Origin: Limiplasma sp964504385
GTDB taxonomy: Bacteria; Bacillota; Clostridia; Christensenellales; Aristaeellaceae
DNA: 24,269 bases
Direction of reading: 5' to 3'
NCBI GenBank assembly: GCA_964504385.1
Contig: CAZDEF010000037.1
Span: 1-24,269, forward strand
Part shown: piece after piece, positions 1 to 7,308 of the stretch
Position numbering within the stretch: position 1 is the first letter of the stretch
How the letters are laid out: each line of letters starts with the position of its first letter
Made by a program: the position numbers and the translations under genes
Notes under the pieces: model-generated
The model's input: the letters and a program-made list of their open reading frames with translations, nothing else
Told to the model about the DNA's origin: nothing
The model's database searches: none

Positions 1-470
1 GACCCGGCGGAAAGATGATCAATAAGATCATTGCCGAGACCGGCGTGAAGATCGACATCGAGGACGATGGCCGCGTCTACATCGCCACCCCCGACGAAGC
101 CGCCGCCAACAAGGCCCGCCGCATCATCGAGGGCATCGCCAAGGATGTGGAAGTGGGCGATGTATATCTGGGCAAGGTTGTGCGCATCATGAACTTTGGC
201 GCCTTCATCGAGCTCACCCCCGGCAAGGACGGCATGCTGCATATCTCCAAGATGGCCGACCACCGCGTGGAAAAGGTGGAGGACGTGATGAACATCGGCG
301 ATGAGATCGAGGTCAAGGTCAACGAGATCGACTCTCAGGGCCGCGTGAACCTCATCCGCAACGATATCGTCTACGCCGCTCATGATTCCGCCCCCCGCGC
401 CAATGGCGGCGAACGCCGCCGTCCCCCGCGTCGCGACGGCCGTCCCGCCGGCGGAAACGACCGCACCTGA
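1..470 (+). CDS. pnp: Polyribonucleotide nucleotidyltransferase (PNPase), C-terminal part
   Basis: Only the C-terminus is present; the frame is open at the left edge. PNPase is a phosphorolytic 3'-5' exoribonuclease of the RNA degradosome. The first visible residues read PGGKMINKI followed by AETGVKIDIEDDGRV, the KH-domain GxxG loop and its continuation. An S1 domain follows from about GDVYLGKVVRIMNFGAFIEL to KVNEIDSQGRVNLI, the usual order KH then S1. The protein ends in a basic, Arg/Pro/Gly-rich tail, typical of PNPases from G+C-rich Firmicutes. An internal ATG at 15 is not a start. A strong hairpin terminator follows at 493-538. Identification is secure. Confidence 0.95.
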   Translation, partial: PGGKMINKIIAETGVKIDIEDDGRVYIATPDEAAANKARRIIEGIAKDVEVGDVYLGKVVRIMNFGAFIELTPGKDGMLHISKMADHRVEKVEDVMNIGDEIEVKVNEIDSQGRVNLIRNDIVYAAHDSAPRANGGERRRPPRRDGRPAGGNDRT

Positions 471-492
471 CGCTTAACTGAATGACCCGTCC

Positions 493-538
493 AAAAGCCG
501 CCGTTTGTATGGCTCCTGCCATACATCAGGCGGCTTTT
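493..538 (+). terminator. Intrinsic terminator after pnp
   Basis: AAAAGCCGCC (493-502) pairs perfectly with GGCGGCTTTT (529-538). Inside it, TGTATGG (506-512) pairs with CCATACA (519-525), giving a long extended hairpin. The A-rich left arm and T-rich right arm could end transcription in both directions. The peptidase gene starts about 30 nt later, so it may need its own promoter or read-through. Confidence 0.8.
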
Positions 539-570
539 GCCTTCACGGACCCGAAAGGAAAATGAATTGC

Positions 571-1824
571 ATGTTTGATCAGATCACCCTGCCCAACGGC
601 CTGCGCGTGGTGGGCGAAAAGCTGACCCATGTGCGCAGCTGCACCGTGGGCGTGTGGGTCAAGGTGGGCAGCATGAACGAAGCGCCCGAAGAAAACGGCC
701 TGAGCCACTTCATTGAGCACATGGTGTTCAAGGGCACGCAGCGCCGCTCTGCCCGCGATATCGCCGAGGAAATGGACATGGCTGGCGGTCAGCTCAACGC
801 CTTCACCAGCAAGGAATGCACCTGCTACTATGCCAAGGTGACCGATGACGAGCTGAAGCTGGCGGTGGATCTTCTGGCCGATCTGACCCTGCACCCCGTG
901 TTTGACGAAACGGAGCTGAACAAGGAGCGCGGCGTGGTGCTGGAGGAGATCGCCATGGTGGAGGACACGCCGGAGGATCTGGTGCACGAGCTGCTCTGCG
1001 ATGCGCAGTACGACGGCTCCCTGCGCTACCCCATCCTCGGCCCGGCTGCCCACATCCGCCAGTATTCCCGCGCCGATCTGCTGCACTACTGGGAAAAGCA
1101 CTATGTGCCTGAAAATATGGTGCTGGCCATCGCCGGCAACTATGACTGGGACGCGTTCCTGCAGCTGGTGAACACTTATTTTGACGTATTCCCCAATCAG
1201 CGCGCAGCGGCTGCGGAACCCGCCTTCACACAGCAGCACTTCGTCAGCGGCCGAAAGGCCCGCAGCAAGGATACCGAGCAGCTGCACATCTGTCTGGGCT
1301 TTCCAGGCGTGGAGAGCAATACCGACGCCCTTTACCCCGTCAGCATTCTCTGCAACGCGCTGGGCGGCGGCATGAGCAGCCGCCTGTTCCAGCGTATCCG
1401 CGAAGAACTGGGCATGGCCTACAGCGTGTACAGCTACCTGAGCGCCTACCGCGGCGTGGGCAGCTTCAACATCTACGCCGGCACCAATCCCGAAAACGGC
1501 GAAACCGTCCTGCGGGAGCTGAAGGAGCAGCTGCAGCTGTTTCTGGCCGACGGCATGACGGACAAGGAATTCCGCAGCGCCAAGGCGCAGCTGCGCGGCG
1601 GCTTCCTGCTGGGGCTGGAAAGCTCCTCCGGCCGCATGCAGAGCCTTGGCCGCCGCATGCTGCTCTACGGCAGCACCACCACGCCGGAGGAGACCCTCGC
1701 CAAGATCGACGTCGTTACCATGGACAGCGTGATGGACATGGCGCGCACCGTCCTCACCGCCGCGCCCAGCGCCGCCATCGTCGGCAAGGAAGCACAAAAG
1801 TATCTGAACTGCATCGGAGGCTGA
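571..1824 (+). CDS. M16 family zinc metallopeptidase (YmxG/MlpA-like)
   Basis: Predicted 417-aa processing peptidase of the insulinase/M16 family. Residues 46-50 read HFIEH, the inverted zinc motif HxxEH, and E125/E126 in GVVLEEI is the downstream glutamate ligand. A C-terminal M16 half follows, with GGGMSSRLFQRIREELGMAYSV. Length matches the roughly 420-aa bacterial single-chain members. The frame is open upstream to 505, but that overlaps the terminator. ATG 562 lies too close to the AAAGGAAA at 554-561, so I chose ATG 571, whose MFDQITLPNGLRVV is the usual family beginning. The position just after pnp matches the Bacillus mlpA/ymxG location. The substrate is unknown. Confidence 0.9.
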   Translation: MFDQITLPNGLRVVGEKLTHVRSCTVGVWVKVGSMNEAPEENGLSHFIEHMVFKGTQRRSARDIAEEMDMAGGQLNAFTSKECTCYYAKVTDDELKLAVDLLADLTLHPVFDETELNKERGVVLEEIAMVEDTPEDLVHELLCDAQYDGSLRYPILGPAAHIRQYSRADLLHYWEKHYVPENMVLAIAGNYDWDAFLQLVNTYFDVFPNQRAAAAEPAFTQQHFVSGRKARSKDTEQLHICLGFPGVESNTDALYPVSILCNALGGGMSSRLFQRIREELGMAYSVYSYLSAYRGVGSFNIYAGTNPENGETVLRELKEQLQLFLADGMTDKEFRSAKAQLRGGFLLGLESSSGRMQSLGRRMLLYGSTTTPEETLAKIDVVTMDSVMDMARTVLTAAPSAAIVGKEAQKYLNCIGG

Positions 1825-1828
1825 CACC

Positions 1829-2194
1829 ATGGATAAGCTCGACCACATCTTTGAACTGCAAAAGGGATTTCAGGATAAGCTCCGGCGCGAACGCGGCCTC
1901 GACTATACGCCTGAGGAGTGGATCCAGAAGCAGACGCTGGCCATGGTGTCCGAGCTGGCGGAGCTGCTGGAGGAGGTCAACTTCAAGTGGTGGAAGAATC
2001 CGCACGAGCTGAACGCGGACAACATCCACGAGGAACTGAGCGATATCCTGCACTTCTTTATCAGCATGTGCATCGAAAGCGGCATGACCGCCGACGACCT
2101 GTACCGCGTCTATGTGAGTAAGAACAAGGAGAACCACGCCCGTCAGGACGGCACCAGCCAGAAACACGGTTATGAGACCGGGAGGAACGTATGA
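1829..2194 (+). CDS. dUTPase_2 / MazG-like all-alpha NTP pyrophosphatase
   Basis: 121-aa protein of the all-alpha NTP-pyrophosphatase superfamily, closest by eye to dimeric dUTPase-type proteins (dUTPase_2). The metal-binding signature is visible as E42xxE45 in SELAELLEEV and E69xxD72 in EELSDIL, with the Trp-rich NFKWWKNP stretch between them. It would hydrolyse a (d)NTP, probably dUTP, to the monophosphate and pyrophosphate, acting as house-cleaning. It starts 4 nt after the M16 stop with GGAGG eight bases upstream, so the two are likely co-transcribed. Its stop overlaps the next start as ATGA. Nucleotide specificity cannot be read from sequence. Confidence 0.85.
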   Translation: MDKLDHIFELQKGFQDKLRRERGLDYTPEEWIQKQTLAMVSELAELLEEVNFKWWKNPHELNADNIHEELSDILHFFISMCIESGMTADDLYRVYVSKNKENHARQDGTSQKHGYETGRNV

Positions 2195-2757
2195 AAGGAT
2201 ATGCCTATCTCCCTAGCGGCTACCAGCAGACGGCCAGGATCGATCCGCTCGAGGATCGCAAGCGTATTCGTTTGTTAAAGTGGTTTTTCCTTGCGTGAGC
2301 GCTGTGTTGGCTGGTGAACGGCTTCGTCATCCAGCCCAAGCAGCCGCCGTTTCAGTGGCGCATGCTGCTGGCGCAGATGAGTACGGGAGTGGCTGGCCTG
2401 GCCGTATACATCGGCGCTCACGAAGCCGTGCACGGCGCGCTGATGTGGCTCTTCAGCCGTGTCCGGCCAAGCTTCGTTTTCCGCCAGCTGCGCGCCTACA
2501 CAGGCAGCACCGCTTACTTTGACCGGACGGCGTATCTGGTCATCGCGGCTGCGCCCATGACACTGTGGACGATCGTGCTGAACGTGATGATCGCCGAGCA
2601 GCCCGCCATGTATTTTTGGCCGATCTGGGGCGTGCAGACCCTGAACATAAGCAGCTCAGTCGGCGACTTCTATTACTTTGCCCGCGTCCTCTTGCAGCCG
2701 AAGGACGTCCTTTTGCAGAATGACGGCACCGACATCACCGTCTATCGCGCTGTCTGA
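2191..2757 (+). pseudogene. DUF3267-type membrane zincin, interrupted by an in-frame TGA
   Basis: Read from ATG 2191, the frame runs 35 codons, meets TGA at 2296-2298, then stays open to 2757. The 2191 start is well supported: GGGAGG lies 5 nt upstream and it forms an ATGA overlap with the preceding stop. Past the TGA the protein has HEAVH (residues 77-81 counting the TGA as 36), a hydrophobic segment YLVIAAAPMTLWTIVL and a second membrane stretch, matching the DUF3267 putative zincin family (HExxH, then a proline in a membrane helix). A GTG at 2314 restores a 147-aa product but has no ribosome site. Other genes here end in TGA, so general recoding is unlikely. Nonsense mutation, sequencing error or read-through are the options. 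Confidence 0.7.
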
Positions 2758-2771
2758 TTTTGCAAGCACCC

Positions 2772-2816
2772 AACCCCCTTCTTCATGGGCATACTGCCGG
2801 TGAAGGAGGGGGTTTT
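2772..2816 (+). terminator. Terminator hairpin that contains the next gene's ribosome site
   Basis: The 14-base arm 2772-2785 (AACCCCCTTCTTCA) pairs with 2801-2814 (TGAAGGAGGGGGTT) with only one G-U wobble, and a T-run follows. The right arm includes the AAGGAGGGGG ribosome site of the SpoIID-like gene starting at 2820. Confidence 0.75.
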
Positions 2817-2819
2817 TGC

Positions 2820-3782
2820 ATGAAACGATTCGCGACTTTTACGGCGCTGCTCCTATGCGGGCTGCTGTGCTGCGCCTGCGCGGCGGGCAACGCGCAGACC
2901 GCGCCGCTGACCACGCCGGAAGGCGCTGGCGTGAAGGCCGAGCCAACGCTGCGCGTGTATGTGACCGATGAAGAGACCGTGCGCGAGATGCCGCTGGAAA
3001 CCTATGTGCAGGGCGTGCTGGCGGGCGAGATGAAGAACGACTGGCCCATGGAGGCGCTGAAGGCGCAGGCCATTCTGGCGCGCACCTTCGTGCTCAAGTT
3101 CGTTCAGGACAAGGAAAGCAGCTATCCGAACGCCGACATCTCCACCGATATCAAGGAAGCGCAGGCCTACGACGCTTCCGCCGTGAACGACCGCATCCGG
3201 CAGGCCGTGGCCGACACGCGCGGGCTGGTACTCAAAAACAGCGGCGCGCTGCCCTATGCATGGTTCCACGCCCACAGCGGTGGCCGCACGGCGCTGGCCA
3301 CTGTGGGACTGGGCTGGGACGAAGCCGAACCCGCCTACACCCAGAGCGTGGACGGCATGGAGCCCGAGACCGCCGAGGATGCGCAGGCGCTGCGCGACGC
3401 GCAGAGCTGGGCCTGTACCTTCCCGTTTGAGGAGTTCGAATCCGCCATGAGCAAGCTGGGCGCGCAGGTCACGCTCACCGACCGCTCCGTCATCGCCGTT
3501 GGGAAAACGGGAGAAAGCGGCCGCGCACGAACCATCACCGTGGACGGCACGCCCGTCAGCGCCGCTGAGCTGCGCATTGCGCTGGGCAGCACCAAAATGC
3601 GCTCCACGCTGCTGCACAGCATCAGCCTGAAGAACAGTCAGGTCTATATGAGTGGCAAGGGCTACGGCCACGGTGTGGGCATGAGCCAGTGGGGCGCATA
3701 CGGCATGGCGCAGCAGGGACGCACAGCCAACGACATCGTGCGCCACTACTTCCGCAATGTGACCATCGAAAAGGAATGGTGA
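2820..3782 (+). CDS. SpoIID/LytB-domain lipoprotein (stage II sporulation protein D type)
   Basis: 320-aa predicted secreted protein. ATG 2820 follows AAGGAGGGGG by about 7 nt; the frame is open further upstream but lacks another site. MKRF, a hydrophobic core and LLCCAC suggest a lipoprotein signal peptide, though the lipobox is imperfect. The SpoIID domain is clear: LRVYV, the segment MPLETYVQGVLAGEM, the conserved EALKAQAILARTF, then HSGGRTA, and near the end GYGHGVGMSQWGAYGMA plus DIVRHYF. Family members cut glycan strands at denuded muropeptides during engulfment (SpoIID) or stimulate wall lysis (LytB). The glutamate in LAGEM is the likely catalytic acid. Because spore-coat genes follow convergently, a sporulation role is plausible but the context is not an operon. 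Confidence 0.85.
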   Translation: MKRFATFTALLLCGLLCCACAAGNAQTAPLTTPEGAGVKAEPTLRVYVTDEETVREMPLETYVQGVLAGEMKNDWPMEALKAQAILARTFVLKFVQDKESSYPNADISTDIKEAQAYDASAVNDRIRQAVADTRGLVLKNSGALPYAWFHAHSGGRTALATVGLGWDEAEPAYTQSVDGMEPETAEDAQALRDAQSWACTFPFEEFESAMSKLGAQVTLTDRSVIAVGKTGESGRARTITVDGTPVSAAELRIALGSTKMRSTLLHSISLKNSQVYMSGKGYGHGVGMSQWGAYGMAQQGRTANDIVRHYFRNVTIEKEW

Positions 3783-3787
3783 GCCGG

Positions 3788-3825
3788 AAAGAGCCTGAGC
3801 ACATGAATGCGTGCTCAGGCTCTTT
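3788..3825. terminator. Bidirectional terminator between convergent genes
   Basis: A perfect 15-bp stem: AAAGAGCCTGAGCAC (3788-3802) pairs with GTGCTCAGGCTCTTT (3811-3825) around an 8-nt loop. It lies between the SpoIID-like gene (plus) and the CotF-type gene (minus) and can serve both. Confidence 0.8.
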
Positions 3826-3828
3826 GCG

Positions 3829-4080
3829 TTACTGGTTCTGGGCGGAGAATTTGTTCTTCACCTTGTCGATTTGCTGCTGCTGCGCTTCCTCGGCCGGATA
3901 CCAGCCCTGCGCGGCCATCTTCTGATAAATGCCCTCCTGCATGCACAGGCTCTGTTCCAGCGCATCGTCAAAGGTGCTGTTCACATTCTGCGTGCAGGAT
4001 TCGATGCTGCCGTGCAGGTACAGGTCGCACACGCCCTTGGCGGTCAGCAGCAGGTTTTCCATGATCTTTTCATCGTTCAT
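3829..4080 (-). CDS. CotF-type spore coat protein
   Basis: 83-aa protein. Translation from the ATG at 4080 gives MNDEKIMENLLLTAKGVCDLY, the recognisable beginning of the small clostridial CotF-like spore coat family; the longer upstream frame is a shadow. A GGGGGAGA ribosome site precedes it. The middle is helical with a Met/Gln-rich stretch (SLCMQEGIYQKMAAQGWY), and the end EEAQQQQIDKVKNKF is polar. It is encoded 14 nt after the gene at 4095-4268, and the two probably form one sporulation transcript. No late sigma promoter could be identified with confidence. Confidence 0.75.
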   Translation of the reverse strand: MNDEKIMENLLLTAKGVCDLYLHGSIESCTQNVNSTFDDALEQSLCMQEGIYQKMAAQGWYPAEEAQQQQIDKVKNKFSAQNQ

Positions 4081-4094
4081 GCCGTCTCCCCCTC

Positions 4095-4268
4095 TCACAC
4101 CAGCTGGTACAGCTTCTGAAACAGCTGCTGATGCTGCTGCGCCAGCTGGCTGGCGTACTGCTTCAGCTCCGGGTTCTGCAGGGCCTGTGCGGCCTGTCGG
4201 CACTGGGTTTGCAGAAAGGTTTCATGCCCCAGCGCATCCTCGATGTACATGAGTTCCTTGGGACTCAT
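4095..4268 (-). CDS. Small CotF-family partner, probable spore coat protein
   Basis: 57-aa protein. I chose the ATG at 4268 because GGAGGTGATT lies just upstream; the frame continues to 4319 without another site. MSPKELMYIEDALGHETFL is the typical beginning of a short spore-coat-annotated protein found next to CotF-like genes in Clostridia. The rest is a Gln-rich amphipathic helix (CRQAAQALQNPELKQYASQL). It is the first gene of a two-gene unit with the CotF-type gene, and the helical halves of the two could pair. Function beyond spore association is inferred. Confidence 0.65.
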   Translation of the reverse strand: MSPKELMYIEDALGHETFLQTQCRQAAQALQNPELKQYASQLAQQHQQLFQKLYQLV

Positions 4269-4315
4269 TCCAATCACCTCCATCAGGCAGGATGCGCCAA
4301 ACGGCGGCGGAATAT

Positions 4316-4349
4316 ACAAAGGAGCCCGCCGCGCGCTGCGGCAGGCTCC
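4316..4349 (-). terminator. Terminator of the parvulin gene
   Basis: GGAGCC (4321-4326) pairs with GGCTCC (4344-4349), with an inner GCCGC/GCGGC stem. On the minus strand the hairpin is followed by TTT, a short T-run, 23 nt after the stop of the parvulin gene. Confidence 0.6.
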
Positions 4350-4371
4350 CTGAGATCTTGGATTCGCTTTA

Positions 4372-5646
4372 TCAGTTCATGCGGTCGGCGTAGATCTTGG
4401 CGTTGGCTTCCTCGATCCACTGCTCCAGCGTGGCGCTGACGGCTTCGCTCTGCTTGGTAGACAGCAGGGAGGCCTGCAGTTCGTCATGCACGTTCTCCAG
4501 CCCGATCTCGCCCTCAGCCACATCGCCCGCGTACTGGATGATGTGGATGCCGTAGCTGCTGCGCACGGGCTCGGACACATCGCCCACATTGGCCAGCGCC
4601 ATGGACGCGTTCTTGAATTCCTCCACCCAGTTGGTGCTGGCTTCGCACACCAGATAGCCTTCGCCATCGGCGGTCATACCGGGGTCGGTGTTGTATTCGG
4701 TGATGAGGTCTGCAAAGGCAGCGCCCTCAGCCAGCTTCGCCTGGATCTCATCGATGATGGGCTGAATGGCGGTATAGGCGGCCTCGGTCTTGGCGTCCAG
4801 CTCGGCCTGTAGGGCGGCGATGTCCGCGCTCAGATCCGCGCCGGATTCGGTCTGCTCGCTCTCCTTGGCGGAGATCTGTGCGTTCAGGTCATCGATCGCG
4901 GTCTGATCCTCATCGGTGAAGGACACCAGAATGTGCTTCACGGTGCGGTAACCGGCGGGCGCATAGTAGGGCTTGGAGCCGTTGCTCACAGCGGTGCCGT
5001 AGGAAGCGGGCGCGGCTTCGTAGGTGCCCTTGGCGGATTCCACGCGGCTGGTGTATTCAGCCTGCACTTCTTCCTCGGTCACGGTCACGTCCTTCACCAT
5101 TTCGGCTTCCAGCTTATCGGTGGAAGCGGTGGTCTTGGATTCCTCCAGCAGGCCGGCTTCATCCGGATAGCCCATGGCGGACATCTCGGCCTTGATGGCC
5201 TCGTCCAGTTCGTCGCCGGTCAGCTCGGTATCGGCGAAGAAGTAGGTCTTGATCATGTCATAGTAGCTCTGATAGGTTTCAGCAGTCTGCGCTTCCAGCT
5301 CGGCCAGTTCTTCCTCGGTGAAGGTATCGAAGCCGTACTCCGCCAGCTTCTGATCCACCACGGCGTTCTGCACCAGCGAATCGATGGCGTCGCTCTGCGC
5401 GGCGGCGATGGTATCGGCATTGGTCTTGTCGTAGGAATAGCCGTAATAGTAAGTGTACATGTACTCATAATAGTCCAGCAGCTGCTGGGTCATATCCTGC
5501 ACTTCACCCTTGGTGATGGTCTGGCCCGCCACCTCGATGATGGTGGTCTGCTTGTCCACCTCTTCATCCTTGACGATCAAGGAACAGCTGGTGCTCATCA
5601 CCAGAGCCAGAATCAGAACCAAAGCCAGAAGGACACGCTTGCGCAT
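4372..5646 (-). CDS. PrsA/SurA-like parvulin peptidyl-prolyl isomerase lipoprotein
   Basis: 424-aa predicted surface foldase. A lipoprotein signal peptide (MRKRVLLALVLILALVMSTSC) puts the anchor cysteine at C21. Residues 35-230 form a long helical SurA_N-like chaperone region rich in Tyr and Glu. The parvulin core begins at YRTVKHILVSF (about 233-243, H238 the conserved His) and resumes at LAEGAAFADLITEYNTDPG and YGIHIIQYAGD. Between KHILV and that second part is an acidic coiled-coil insertion of roughly 45 residues, with KESEQTESGADLSADIAAL. The ATG at 5646 has GGAGAG 8 nt upstream. It assists folding of exported proteins; clients are unknown. Confidence 0.88.
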   Translation of the reverse strand: MRKRVLLALVLILALVMSTSCSLIVKDEEVDKQTTIIEVAGQTITKGEVQDMTQQLLDYYEYMYTYYYGYSYDKTNADTIAAAQSDAIDSLVQNAVVDQKLAEYGFDTFTEEELAELEAQTAETYQSYYDMIKTYFFADTELTGDELDEAIKAEMSAMGYPDEAGLLEESKTTASTDKLEAEMVKDVTVTEEEVQAEYTSRVESAKGTYEAAPASYGTAVSNGSKPYYAPAGYRTVKHILVSFTDEDQTAIDDLNAQISAKESEQTESGADLSADIAALQAELDAKTEAAYTAIQPIIDEIQAKLAEGAAFADLITEYNTDPGMTADGEGYLVCEASTNWVEEFKNASMALANVGDVSEPVRSSYGIHIIQYAGDVAEGEIGLENVHDELQASLLSTKQSEAVSATLEQWIEEANAKIYADRMN

Positions 5647-5696
5647 GGTCGTTTCTCTCCAATCTTATCAGGTATTTGTATGGAAACACTCTTGCT

Positions 5697-5725
5697 ATTA
5701 TACCCGATGAACCGGCAAACAGCAA
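5697..5725 (-). promoter_or_regulatory. SigA-type promoter of the parvulin gene
   Basis: On the minus strand, TTGCTG (5725-5720), a 17-nt spacer and TATAAT (5702-5697). It lies 51 nt before the start codon. The -10 is followed by AGCAA, the same 11-bp string seen before the exoIII fragment at 6714-6704. Confidence 0.65.
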
Positions 5726-5776
5726 GACTTTTTTGACAAGTTCACGCCTTGTTCACGAAAGATTACCAGTATTTGC

Positions 5777-6328
5777 TCATTCCATGCGCCAGTCCAGCAG
5801 CACATCGCCGGTTTCCAGCGCCTTGATCTCAAACAGGCCGTCCTCGTAGGTCATATAGCTCTTTGGCTGGCCCTCCTTGGGCAGGGCGGCGGAGCCGGGG
5901 TTGATGTAGGTATAGTCGCCCTGCGGCCACACGCCGTGCACATGGGTATGCCCGTGGATGAGCACATCGCCCGGCTTATGGGGCGGCGGGCACTGGGTGT
6001 TGAACAGATGGCCATGGGTGACGAAGGCGCAGCTTTCCCCCTGAAGCGGCAGCAGCATATAATCCGCCTGAATGGGGAACTGCAGCACCATCTGATCCAC
6101 CTCAGCATCGCAGTTGCCGCGCACGCACAGCGGAGTGACGGCGAATTCATTGAGCAGCTGGATGACTTGCTTGGGCTCGTAGCGCTCGGGCAGGTCGTTG
6201 CGGGGGCCGTGGTAGAGCAGATCGCCCAGCAGTATGAGGCGGTCGCAGCCCTCCTGCGCATAGCGGCTGAGCACCTTTTCAGCAGCGGCGGCGCTGCCGT
6301 GGAGATCGGAGGCAAACAGAATTTTCAT
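5777..6328 (-). CDS. yfcE: YfcE-type metallophosphodiesterase
   Basis: 183-aa calcineurin-like phosphoesterase. The dimetal motifs are all visible: D8xH10 in SDLHG, D36 in LLGDLLYHGPRN, N72 and D74 in RGNCDAEVDQM, H105xH107 in THGHLF, and H125GHTH129. GNCDAEVDQM and the ending INPGS followed by PK match E. coli YfcE closely, and the length is as expected. YfcE hydrolyses phosphodiesters, shown in vitro on artificial substrates; the natural substrate is unclear. It starts 3 nt after the stop of the exoIII fragment, so both lie on one minus-strand transcript. No residue loss is seen. Confidence 0.9.
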   Translation of the reverse strand: MKILFASDLHGSAAAAEKVLSRYAQEGCDRLILLGDLLYHGPRNDLPERYEPKQVIQLLNEFAVTPLCVRGNCDAEVDQMVLQFPIQADYMLLPLQGESCAFVTHGHLFNTQCPPPHKPGDVLIHGHTHVHGVWPQGDYTYINPGSAALPKEGQPKSYMTYEDGLFEIKALETGDVLLDWRME

Positions 6329-6331
6329 TGG

Positions 6332-6679
6332 TCAATCCATCCCTTCCAGTTCCAGAATGACGGGGCAATGGTCGCTGCCCATGACATGGTCGTGAATATC
6401 CGCGATCCGCACATTGGGCGCGATGCGGCTGCTGACGAGAAAGTAATCGATACGCCACCCGATATTGCGTTCGCGCGAACGCATCATATAGCTCCACCAG
6501 CTATACCGGTCGGTCTCATCCGGGTGGAGCAGGCGGAAGGTATCCACAAAGCCGCGCGCCAGCAGGGCGGTCATTTTATCGCGCTCCTCGATGGTGAAGC
6601 CGGCATTGCGCGTATTGGTCTTGGGGTTCTTAAGGTCGATCTCTTTGTGGGCCACGTTCATCTCTCCCCCATGACACAC
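6332..6679 (-). pseudogene. xthA: Exodeoxyribonuclease III, C-terminal half only
   Basis: 115 codons matching the second half of ExoIII/AP endonucleases: EMNVAHKEIDLKNPKTN, then GFTIEERDKM, FVDTFR, YSWWSYM, WRIDYFLVS (catalytic Asp) and GSDHCPV (catalytic His). Full-length family members have about 250 residues, so the first 130-150, with the metal-binding Glu and the catalytic Tyr, are missing. The family's GDMN is here GEMN, so the junction lies at or just before that point. Upstream there is no continuation in any minus-strand frame; the DNA becomes AT-rich. A promoter sits ahead, so a fragment may be transcribed but should be catalytically dead. Disruption by the prophage or a deletion is the likely cause. 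Confidence 0.85.
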
Positions 6680-6708
6680 ATCGATCCCAAAGCGCCAAAA
6701 ACGTTGCT

Positions 6709-6737
6709 ATTATAACATGCCCAGCACCAAAATCAAA
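6709..6737 (-). promoter_or_regulatory. Promoter reading into the exoIII fragment and yfcE
   Basis: Minus-strand TTTGAT (6737-6732), 17-nt spacer, TATAAT (6714-6709) with an upstream TG extension. It would keep yfcE transcribed despite the truncation ahead of it. It overlaps the region just upstream of the plus-strand gene at 6752. Confidence 0.6.
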
Positions 6738-6751
6738 GGGGTGAACAAAAA

Positions 6752-7000
6752 ATGCGCGTAGTCTGGAAAGACAGCAAACCCAAAAGCTATAAACCAGTCA
6801 AATACAGAAACTATATGATCTACGGTTCACCGCAAGGATGGTCCACCACTCTCCCCGGCGACAGTCATTTGTATGCCACTCATTATGATGCCCTCAATGC
6901 GATTGATGCCGCTCTCGGTGAACATGATCCGATTGGATCAGCCAAAAGGCAAAAATACGGAATCAAAATTGTTGGCAAGAAAAACGACGTTACAGCATAA
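6752..7000 (+). CDS. Small conserved accessory protein, function unknown
   Basis: 82-aa basic protein, WKDSKPKSYKPVKYRNYMIY at the start and YGIKIVGKKN at the end. I recall similar short proteins from clostridial genomes and mobile elements but know no function. ATG 6752 has AAAGGGGTGA about 8 nt upstream. It is the first gene past the exoIII junction, on the opposite strand to the rest of the prophage, and its base composition is visibly AT-richer than the host genes. A terminator follows at 7005-7035, so it is an independent unit at the element's end. Confidence 0.6.
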   Translation: MRVVWKDSKPKSYKPVKYRNYMIYGSPQGWSTTLPGDSHLYATHYDALNAIDAALGEHDPIGSAKRQKYGIKIVGKKNDVTA

Positions 7001-7004
7001 CAAG

Positions 7005-7035
7005 AAAAACCGGAGGTGTTATGCCGCCGGTTTTT
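7005..7035 (+). terminator. Terminator after the 82-aa gene
   Basis: AAAAACCGG (7005-7013) pairs with CCGGTTTTT (7027-7035), ending in a T-run, 4 nt after the stop codon. Confidence 0.75.
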
Positions 7036-7308
7036 CAATTCCCTATCCTTTTTTCGCATTTCCTCAATCAGCTCGTTTATCCGTCTCACACTCCTTTTCT
7101 TTCAGTGCCGTGGCCCTTCAAATTTCGAAACAACATGCGCAGACGCGCTTAATTTTCCCATGTCATTAACGCACTTTTAACACACATGCATGCGTTAAAA
7201 CACACTATATGTAATAAAAACATACGTTTTTTACACATTTGCACGCAAATATGCTAAGTATAGTTACAATGGTTGCGTGATTATACACCATATTAGAAGC
7301 AGAGTATT
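7036..7308. other. AT-rich gene-free stretch near the prophage end
   Basis: No convincing reading frame on either strand. It is rich in short ACACA/TGCATGC words and holds an 8-bp inverted repeat TTAACGCA (7166-7173) and TGCGTTAA (7191-7198). It may hold regulator binding sites or part of an attachment region, but nothing more specific can be supported. Confidence 0.4.

Noticed and set aside
4933..5736. Plus-strand 267-codon frame opposite the parvulin gene
   Set aside because: Composition is His/Gly/Leu-rich noise; the minus-strand parvulin has a signal peptide, promoter and known domain.
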